DNA from: Hyphomicrobiales bacterium
GTDB lineage: Bacteria; Pseudomonadota; Alphaproteobacteria; Rhizobiales; Beijerinckiaceae
DNA length: 38,618 bases
Direction of reading: 5' to 3'
Assembly: GCA_025363375.1 (NCBI GenBank)
Contig: JANYDZ010000159.1
Location: forward strand, 1 to 38,618
Below the pieces are notes generated by a model. That model saw only the letters and a list, made by a program, of their open reading frames with translations. It searched no databases and was not told the DNA's origin. Position 1 is the first letter of the stretch. Each line of letters opens with the position of its first letter. Of the stretch, positions 32,862 through 38,618 are shown piece by piece. Made by a program: the position numbers and the translations under genes.

Positions 32862-34406
32862 TCAGGTCTCGGCGGGGAAAATGCCGGGCACGTATTGTTC
32901 ATACCACGCGCGCAAATCCGCCAGCGCGGGATGCGCCAGATCCTTGGCGAGGTAGCGTTCAACGCGCGGCACATGCGTCAGATATTGGGGTTTGTGATCG
33001 CGCTTGTCGAGACGCGCGAAGATGCCGAGAATTTTTGTCGCGCGCTGCGCGCCCAGCGCCGCGTAGGCGCGCGCAAACGCGGCCATGTCAAAACCCGGGT
33101 CCGCCTCGCGCCGCTTGCGCGCGTAGTGCGACAACAAGCGCAGTTCCAGTTCATTGCTCACGGTGACGCGCGCGTCCTGCAGCAGCGAGACCACGTCATA
33201 AGCGGGGTGCCCAAGCACGCAGTCCTGAAAATCGATGACGCCGACGCGGCGCAGGCCCTCGCGTTCCGGCAACCAGATCAGGTTGGGCGAATGATAGTCG
33301 CGCAAACTCCAGGTTCGCTCGGATTCGACGATCGGCGCGAGCTGCGCCTTCCAGAGCGCGATAAAATCGTCGCGCGCTTCGTCCTCGATGATCGTCCCGG
33401 AAAAGGCCGGCGCGTACCAATCCGGCAGAAGTTCCACTTCGATGAGCAGCGCGTCCATGTCGTAGCGCGGAATCGCATAGGTTGTGGATTCATCGACAAG
33501 CAGGACTTCCGGCAGGCGTCGGGAGTGGAGAGCCGCAAGCACGGCGGCCGATTCGGCGTACCGCTCCGGTATGGGACCGTTTTCATCCACCACGAGATCC
33601 GGACCGAGGTCCTCGAGAATGGCGAGGCCCGCGCCAAGATCGCTGGCGTGGATCGCCGGCGCCGAAAGCGACTGGGCCCGCAAGGCTTGAGCCACGGCGA
33701 CAAAGGGCGTCATGTTTTCGGCGAGGCGCGCTATGGCGGAATAGGACTTATAGCCGCGAATCGGCGGTCCGTCGGGACGCGGCGGCGAAATCATGAGAAT
33801 AGCACGCTCGCCATTCGGCTTCGTCAGCCGCTCGTAGGCGCGCGCCGACGCGTCGCCCAACATGAAGGCGCGTGTCGCGTCGCGCCAACCCGAAGTCTCG
33901 AGAAGCGCGTGAATGGCCTTGCCGCGCTCCAGACGCGCAGCGAACGCGCCATGGCCTGCGATCTCGACGCGGCGCGCCTCCTCGCCGTTCGAGACGTCGA
34001 GGGCGAAAAACACGTCGAGCCTGTCCGGCGGAAGTTGATCTCCGGCGCGCTCCGCCCATTCCACGATGACGAGGGCGCCAGCCGAAGCCTCGTCCCAGCC
34101 AAGTTGCGCAAGATCCCGGGGATCGTTGAGACGAAAGAGGTCGGCGTGAATAATGGGATAGTGAGGCGCCTGATAGACCTGCATCAGCGTGTAGGTCGGA
34201 CTTGGCACTTCCACGTCGGAATCGCCGGTCAGCGCGCGTATCAGCGCGCGCGCGAACGTGGTCTTGCCCGCGCCCAGATTACCCGACAGCGTCACGAGGT
34301 CGTCGGCGCGCAACAGATGCGACAGTTCGAGCGCGAGGCGCTGAGTCTCGCCCTCGTCCTTGAACCCGAGCCTCCAGACCGCTTTTTCCTTCGACAGGCC
34401 GGACAT
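32862..34406 (-). CDS. tsaE: TsaE-AmgK fusion: t6A ATPase and N-acetylmuramate kinase
   Basis: A 514-residue two-domain protein. Residues about 10-150 are TsaE, the ATPase of the tRNA t6A37 threonylcarbamoylation complex: Walker A GNLGAGKTT at 42-50, VPSPTYTLMQVY (67-78), HADLFRL (87-93) and VIVEWAER (113-120). Residues about 170-510 are an aminoglycoside-phosphotransferase-fold kinase of the AmgK type, which phosphorylates anomeric MurNAc/GlcNAc. It has LRDYHSPNLIW with catalytic Asp370 and VIDFQDCVLGHPAYD with Mg-binding Asp392. One reading frame spans both, with a single start. murU follows immediately, giving the complete two-step MurNAc salvage route. It begins 15 nt after divL, and GAGGAG lies upstream. 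Confidence 0.92.
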   Translation of the reverse strand: MSGLSKEKAVWRLGFKDEGETQRLALELSHLLRADDLVTLSGNLGAGKTTFARALIRALTGDSDVEVPSPTYTLMQVYQAPHYPIIHADLFRLNDPRDLAQLGWDEASAGALVIVEWAERAGDQLPPDRLDVFFALDVSNGEEARRVEIAGHGAFAARLERGKAIHALLETSGWRDATRAFMLGDASARAYERLTKPNGERAILMISPPRPDGPPIRGYKSYSAIARLAENMTPFVAVAQALRAQSLSAPAIHASDLGAGLAILEDLGPDLVVDENGPIPERYAESAAVLAALHSRRLPEVLLVDESTTYAIPRYDMDALLIEVELLPDWYAPAFSGTIIEDEARDDFIALWKAQLAPIVESERTWSLRDYHSPNLIWLPEREGLRRVGVIDFQDCVLGHPAYDVVSLLQDARVTVSNELELRLLSHYARKRREADPGFDMAAFARAYAALGAQRATKILGIFARLDKRDHKPQYLTHVPRVERYLAKDLAHPALADLRAWYEQYVPGIFPAET

Positions 34407-34421
34407 GGCTTTCGGTTCTCC

Positions 34422-36920
34422 TCAAGCCACGTCGGTGATCTGGCCGGGCGCGACACAGGCGACAGGCAAGGTGCAGGTGACAACGGTGCCCTCGCCGGGC
34501 GCCGATTGTATATCGACCGAACCGCCGTGCAATTTGACGAACGCGCGCACAATCGACAAGCCGAGCCCCACGCCGCGATGGCGCGATCCCGTAGTGTGCG
34601 TGTGGAAACGATCGAACACGCGGTCCAGCGTCTCCTGGGGAATGCCCCGGCCCTGGTCGGCCACCTTGAAAACCACCGTTTCCCCGCGCCGGGTCGCCAT
34701 CAATGAAACAGTCTGGCCGGGAGACGAGAAGCCGATGGCGTTCGACAGAAGGTTGAACAAAATCTGACGCAACCGCTTGCCGTCGGCGCGCATGGTTCCG
34801 ACGTTGTCGAGCGTCACTATCTGCAGGTGAATCGCGGCTTCGTCGAGCCTGTCCTGCAGGCCCTCGGCCGCAAGGTCAATGGTCTTGCGGATGTCCACCT
34901 CGCCCAGCGAAAGCTCCATGGCGTCCATGTCGATTGTCGCGAGATCGAGAATGTCGTTGATGATCGCCAGCAGCGCGCCCGAGGACTTCATCACATAGCC
35001 GGTGTATTCGAGCTGTTTGTCGTTCAGTTTGCCCACCGTCCCGTCGGCCAGCAACTGTATGAAGCCGATGATATTCGTCAGCGGCGAGCGCAATTCGTAA
35101 GACACATGGTGCACGAAATTATTGCGCAGGACTTCGGCGTCCTGAAGGGCCTGATTGCGTTGCGTCAGGGCCCGCTCGACTTCCACGCCCGCCGTCACGT
35201 CCGAAAAAGTCAGCAACGTACCGCCGTCGGGAAGCGGCGCCGCCGCGCAGTCGAGCGCCGTCGCGTCGGTGCGGGTCACGCGGCGCTCGAAGCCCGTGCG
35301 CGCGTCGTGAAGACCGGAGACAACCGTGCGCAATTCGCGCCAGCAGGTTTCGTCGGGCAACAACCCGAGACAGAGCCTGGCGACCGTATCAATATGCGGC
35401 TGATCGTTCAGCGCCTTCGGATCGAGCTTCCACAACGACGCGAAGGCGAGATTGAACAGCTTCAGCTTGCCGTCGCTGCCGAACACCGCGACTCCTTCCT
35501 TCAGCGAATCCAGAGTCTCGCTTTGCACCCGCGTCAGCGAATTGTAGCGCGACTCCAGATGGAAGCGCTCGGTCACGTCGTCGAAGAGATAGGTGACGCC
35601 GCCCTGTGGATTGGGATTGACGACGACGCGCAGGGTGCGGCTGTCGGGCAGATACCAAACGAGCTCCTGCGTATCGACCGACTGGTAGGCGGCGTGCAGG
35701 CTGTTCTTCCAGGCGCGGAAATCCGATTGTTCCTGCAAGCGGCGTTCGGCGCGAAGGCGGTCGAGAATTTCCGAATCCGTCGGCTTATGATCGAGGAAGG
35801 CGGTGTCGAGAGACCAGAGCTGACGCCAGGCGGAATTATGGAAGACGAGGCGCTTGGAGCGGTCGAAAATCGCGACCGCCGTGGAAAGCTGGTCGAGCGT
35901 GCGCTTGTGCGCCTCCATCTCGCGGCCGAGATCGGCCTTGATCTGCTCAAGCTCCGACAGATCGATGGCTTGCCCCGCCGAGCCGCCAGGCGCCGCGAGT
36001 TCGACGACATCGAGCATGCGGCGTTCGCTGGCGACGGAGGCCAGCGCGCGGGCGCGCCAGATCGACGACTGCCGCTGCGAGGCTATGGCGGCGTCGCGCG
36101 CGGCGCGATCGAGCAGTTCAACACCGCGCAGCACCGCCTCGTGCGGATCAGCGGCTTCCACCGCGCGCGCATAGGCGGCGTTGACCCAGGTCAACTTGCC
36201 TTCCTGGTCGCGCATCCAAACGGCGTTGGGCACGGAGTCAAGGAGAGTTTTCAACGAATCGAGTTCGGTCAACACCTTGCCATGGCGTTCGCGCAAACGC
36301 GCCAGCTCCAGCCGGTCGCCGGAGACATCGCGAATGCGCAGTACCGCCCTTCCGCCGACAGCGCGGCCTTCCGCCTCAAGATGCCGGCCGCTGGTGCTGG
36401 TCAACGACAGGCGAAAACCCTCGCCGCGGTGGCGCAGGCGCTCGACGCAGACCTCGAATTCCTGCGCGGATTTCGGCGGCAGCCACGAGCCAAAACCCAG
36501 CACGCGGCGCGGCGCCGGCGCGTCGGTCACAAGAGACAAATCGCCTTCAATGTCGGGTTCGCCGCTGGCGGCGCCCCAGGCAATGACAATTTGCGGTTCG
36601 GCGGAAAGAAAAATATTGGCGCGGTCGAGACCGGAGCGAAGTTTCGTCAAATCCGCCGTGAGCGAGGCCTCGCGCTGCGTCCACTGCTTGCGCCCGGTCA
36701 GATGCAGCAGGGTCATGACCGTCGCGATCAGCACCAGCATGACGACGAAGGATACGCCGACGACGCCCTGATTCTCGGACATTTGCTCGATCGGAAAGAT
36801 GGATTGGGATTGCGCCAGGGCGGCGCTTGGCGCGCCGACAACCACCAAAGAGCACAGAACGCGCGCGAATCGCGCGTCTCCCGCCTGATCAACGGCCCGA
36901 TGGCGCCGAAGCAGTCGCAT
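34422..36920 (-). CDS. divL: DivL-like PAS sensor kinase with Tyr replacing the H-box His
   Basis: Counted from the first ATG of the frame (36980), the protein has an N-terminal signal or membrane segment (about 40-57), a helix at about 73-95, several PAS-like segments (about 120-600) and an HK dimerisation plus ATPase region (about 610-840). The H-box reads FVHHVSYELRSPLTNIIGF: Tyr628 stands where histidine is phosphorylated in normal kinases. This is the mark of DivL, the cell-cycle pseudokinase that tunes the CckA-CtrA pathway. N-box (LFNLLSNAI), G1 (VADQGRGIP) and G2 (HRGVGLGLSIV) remain intact. I prefer the ATG at 36920 (832 residues) because AAGGA sits 6 nt before it and a signal-like sequence follows; starts at 36965 or 36980 cannot be excluded. 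It heads the operon ending in trxA. Confidence 0.87.
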   Translation of the reverse strand: MRLLRRHRAVDQAGDARFARVLCSLVVVGAPSAALAQSQSIFPIEQMSENQGVVGVSFVVMLVLIATVMTLLHLTGRKQWTQREASLTADLTKLRSGLDRANIFLSAEPQIVIAWGAASGEPDIEGDLSLVTDAPAPRRVLGFGSWLPPKSAQEFEVCVERLRHRGEGFRLSLTSTSGRHLEAEGRAVGGRAVLRIRDVSGDRLELARLRERHGKVLTELDSLKTLLDSVPNAVWMRDQEGKLTWVNAAYARAVEAADPHEAVLRGVELLDRAARDAAIASQRQSSIWRARALASVASERRMLDVVELAAPGGSAGQAIDLSELEQIKADLGREMEAHKRTLDQLSTAVAIFDRSKRLVFHNSAWRQLWSLDTAFLDHKPTDSEILDRLRAERRLQEQSDFRAWKNSLHAAYQSVDTQELVWYLPDSRTLRVVVNPNPQGGVTYLFDDVTERFHLESRYNSLTRVQSETLDSLKEGVAVFGSDGKLKLFNLAFASLWKLDPKALNDQPHIDTVARLCLGLLPDETCWRELRTVVSGLHDARTGFERRVTRTDATALDCAAAPLPDGGTLLTFSDVTAGVEVERALTQRNQALQDAEVLRNNFVHHVSYELRSPLTNIIGFIQLLADGTVGKLNDKQLEYTGYVMKSSGALLAIINDILDLATIDMDAMELSLGEVDIRKTIDLAAEGLQDRLDEAAIHLQIVTLDNVGTMRADGKRLRQILFNLLSNAIGFSSPGQTVSLMATRRGETVVFKVADQGRGIPQETLDRVFDRFHTHTTGSRHRGVGLGLSIVRAFVKLHGGSVDIQSAPGEGTVVTCTLPVACVAPGQITDVA

Positions 36921-37033
36921 TTCCAATCCTTGTCCCCGAGGCATCGCCGCCAGGCGCAATTTCATGACGACGGACGTCAAACCGAATCAATTTATAATAG
37001 CCACAGGAACAGTTCTGTAGAAAGTAGTTAACC

Positions 37034-37071
37034 AAATGAAAACGCCTCCGCGCCGAAAAGCGCGAAGGCGT
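37034..37071 (-). terminator. Rho-independent terminator of ahcY
   Basis: On the minus strand a stem of ACGCCT/AGGCGT plus CGCGC/GCGCG with one mismatch and a 6-nt loop (37071-37042) is followed by TTTTCATTT. It starts about 37 nt after the ahcY stop and separates ahcY from divL. Confidence 0.75.
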
Positions 37072-37108
37072 CCCACTTTATTTTTCGCTGAACCGGAACG
37101 GCGGCGAA

Positions 37109-38515
37109 TCAATAGCGATAAGTGTCCGGCTTGTAGGGGCCCTGCTGCGGCAGGCCGAGATATGTCGCTTGCTGTTCCGAGAGCTTGGTCAACTTCACGC
37201 CTATCTTGGCCAGATGCAGCATCGCGACCTTCTCGTCGAGGTGCTTGGGCAGGGTGTAGACCTTCTTCTGGTAGTGGCCAGGCTTTGTCCACAATTCAAT
37301 CTGCGCCAGCGTCTGGTTGGTGAAGGACGCGGACATGACGAAGGAAGGATGGCCCGTGGCGTTGCCTAGGTTCACGAGGCGGCCTTCGGACAGGAGGATG
37401 ATGCGCTTGCCGCTGGGGAACTCTATCTGGTCGACCTGCGGCTTCACATTGTCCCATTTGAAGTTCTTCAGGCCAGCGACCTGAATTTCCGAGTCGAAAT
37501 GGCCGATGTTGCAGACGATCGCGCGGTCCTTCATGGCGCGCATGTCATCGACGGTGATCACATCCACGTTGCCGGTCGCGGTGACAAAAATATCTGCGCG
37601 GGTCGCGGCTTCTTCCATCGTCACGACCTCATAACCTTCCATCGCCGCCTGCAAGGCGCAGATCGGATCGATTTCGGAGACCAGCACGCGACAGCCGGCA
37701 TTGCGCAGCGAAGCCGCCGAGCCCTTGCCCACATCGCCGAAGCCGGCGACCATGGCGATCTTGCCGGCCATCATCACGTCGGTGCCGCGGCGGATGCCGT
37801 CGACGAGCGATTCTTTGCAACCGTAGAGATTGTCGAACTTCGACTTGGTCACGGAATCGTTGACGTTGATCGCCGGCCAAAGCAGCGAGCCGTCCTTTTC
37901 CATGTTGTAGAGGCGATGCACGCCGGTGGTGGTCTCTTCCGAGACGCCCTTGATAGCGTTTGCGTTGGCCGTGTACCAGCCCTTGTGGGTCTTCAGACGG
38001 GCCTTGATGGCGGCGAAGAGGACTTCCTCTTCCTCATTGGTCGCTTTATCGAGGAAGGCGGTATCGCCGCCCTCGGCGCGTTTGCCGAGATGGATGAGCG
38101 AGGTGGCGTCGCCGCCGTCGTCGAGGATCATGTTGGGCGTGCCGCCATCGGCCCATTCAAAAATCCTGTGGGTGTATTCCCAATAGTCTTTCAGGCTCTC
38201 GCCTTTGGTGGCGAAGACGGGGGTGCCGGCGGCGACAATCGCGGCGGCGGCGTGGTCCTGCGTCGAGTAAATGTTGCAGGAGGCCCAGCGCACGTCGGCG
38301 CCCAGAGCCTTCAGCGTCTCGATGAGGACGCCGGTCTGGATTGTCATGTGCAGAGAGCCGGCGATACGCGCGCCCTTGAGCGGCTGGCTTTTGCCATATT
38401 CAGCGCGGGTAGCCATCAGGCCGGGCATTTCCGTCTCGGCGATGTCAAGCTCCTTGCGGCCAAATTCGGCGAGCTTCATATCGGCGACAGCGTAATCGTG
38501 CTTGGTGTCGGTCAT
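37109..38515 (-). CDS. ahcY: Adenosylhomocysteinase (S-adenosyl-L-homocysteine hydrolase)
   Basis: A 468-residue SAH hydrolase, which splits S-adenosylhomocysteine to adenosine and homocysteine in the methyl cycle. It begins with YAVADMKLAEFGRKELDIAETEMPGLM. It has GSLHMTIQTGVLIETL (about 53-68), NVNDSVTKSKFDNLYGC with the catalytic Lys and Asp, and the NAD-binding VAGFGDVGKGSA. It ends in the typical KPDTYRY, the C-terminal tail that closes over the cofactor. The acidic stretch around TAFLDKATNEEEEVLF is the insertion found in the longer bacterial and plant-type enzymes. It is flanked by its own terminator downstream and a candidate promoter upstream, so it is probably transcribed alone. No SAH or SAM riboswitch is evident in the 103 bp available upstream. 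Confidence 0.98.
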   Translation of the reverse strand: MTDTKHDYAVADMKLAEFGRKELDIAETEMPGLMATRAEYGKSQPLKGARIAGSLHMTIQTGVLIETLKALGADVRWASCNIYSTQDHAAAAIVAAGTPVFATKGESLKDYWEYTHRIFEWADGGTPNMILDDGGDATSLIHLGKRAEGGDTAFLDKATNEEEEVLFAAIKARLKTHKGWYTANANAIKGVSEETTTGVHRLYNMEKDGSLLWPAINVNDSVTKSKFDNLYGCKESLVDGIRRGTDVMMAGKIAMVAGFGDVGKGSAASLRNAGCRVLVSEIDPICALQAAMEGYEVVTMEEAATRADIFVTATGNVDVITVDDMRAMKDRAIVCNIGHFDSEIQVAGLKNFKWDNVKPQVDQIEFPSGKRIILLSEGRLVNLGNATGHPSFVMSASFTNQTLAQIELWTKPGHYQKKVYTLPKHLDEKVAMLHLAKIGVKLTKLSEQQATYLGLPQQGPYKPDTYRY

Positions 38516-38565
38516 TGCGGAGTTCCGGGGGTTGGGGGAAGGTTAAGGCGTGTGAATGCGGCGGG

Positions 38566-38594
38566 TCTATAACAGGGCACGACGCGGGAGGCAA
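38566..38594 (-). promoter_or_regulatory. Candidate sigma70 promoter of ahcY
   Basis: On the minus strand TTGCCT (38589-38594) and TATAGA (38566-38571) are spaced 17 nt apart, each matching consensus at four of six positions. The start of transcription would lie about 45 nt upstream of the ahcY ATG. This is a motif match only. Confidence 0.4.
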
Positions 38595-38618
38595 TAAAGA
38601 TATAAGGAAGTCTTTATG

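Noticed and set aside
34827..37031. Plus-strand frame of 734 codons opposite divL
   Set aside because: Antisense shadow: no recognisable motif, biased composition, and the minus strand encodes an evident kinase.
38516..38618. SAH or SAM riboswitch upstream of ahcY
   Set aside because: I could not find the conserved stems or core in the 103 bp available; only a possible promoter is seen.
1..38618. CRISPR arrays, tRNA/rRNA genes, insertion sequences, phage genes
   Set aside because: Looked for by eye; I found no spaced repeats, conserved RNA gene sequence, transposase or integrase motifs. A computed scan would be more sensitive for tRNAs.

Overview
The window is a GC-rich stretch of an alphaproteobacterial chromosome, most likely from the Hyphomicrobiales (Rhizobiales). 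This rests on family signatures: a RegB/RegA (ActS/ActR) redox pair, a DivL-type kinase with Tyr at the H-box, alphaproteobacterial AddA/AddB, a TsaE-AmgK fusion beside MurU, MmcB and an intracellular PhaZ. I cannot place it to genus. It is densely coding. I saw no rRNA, tRNA, CRISPR array, transposase or prophage gene.

Layout. (1) 1-5584: the 3' part of a UbiD-family decarboxylase (+), then a minus-strand cassette read ATP-grasp ligase, then an MFS transporter with two extra sensor-like domains, then an orphan periplasmic binding protein. (2) 5585-6036: a 452-bp gap with a perfect dyad and a hairpin. (3) 6037-10704: catabolic genes: MmgE/PrpD protein (-), type B carboxylesterase (-), a truncated FAH-family remnant (+) and a family III CoA-transferase (+). 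(4) 10717-12870: YgjP-like metallopeptidase (-) and PHB depolymerase (-). (5) 13062-15006: regB-regA (+). (6) 15007-17114: GMC oxidoreductase and mmcB (-). (7) 17181-22647: corrinoid uptake and salvage. btuB-btuC-btuD (-) lie behind a cobalamin riboswitch with a visible promoter; btuF diverges (+) and cobU converges on it (-). (8) 22736-24988: aminotransferase and PotF-like binding protein (+). (9) 25042-36920: a six-gene minus-strand operon divL, tsaE-amgK, murU, addB, addA, trxA, ended by a hairpin terminator. (10) 37109-38515: ahcY (-), with its own terminator and a candidate promoter.

How genes work together. BtuB with TonB, BtuF and BtuCD would carry corrinoids across both membranes, CobU would activate cobinamide, and the riboswitch would shut btuBCD down when cobalamin is plentiful. 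AmgK and MurU form the recycling route MurNAc to MurNAc-1-P to UDP-MurNAc. AddAB is the double-strand-break resection complex. RegBA is a global redox regulator. PhaZ mobilises storage polymer.

Most worth a second look: the ATP-grasp / sensor-MFS / binding-protein cassette at 786-5584. I cannot name a described system for it. Also notable are the Tyr-for-His DivL protein, the truncated FAH remnant spliced onto a CoA-transferase, and the compact promoter plus riboswitch between btuB and btuF. All calls come from reading sequence; no database search was run.
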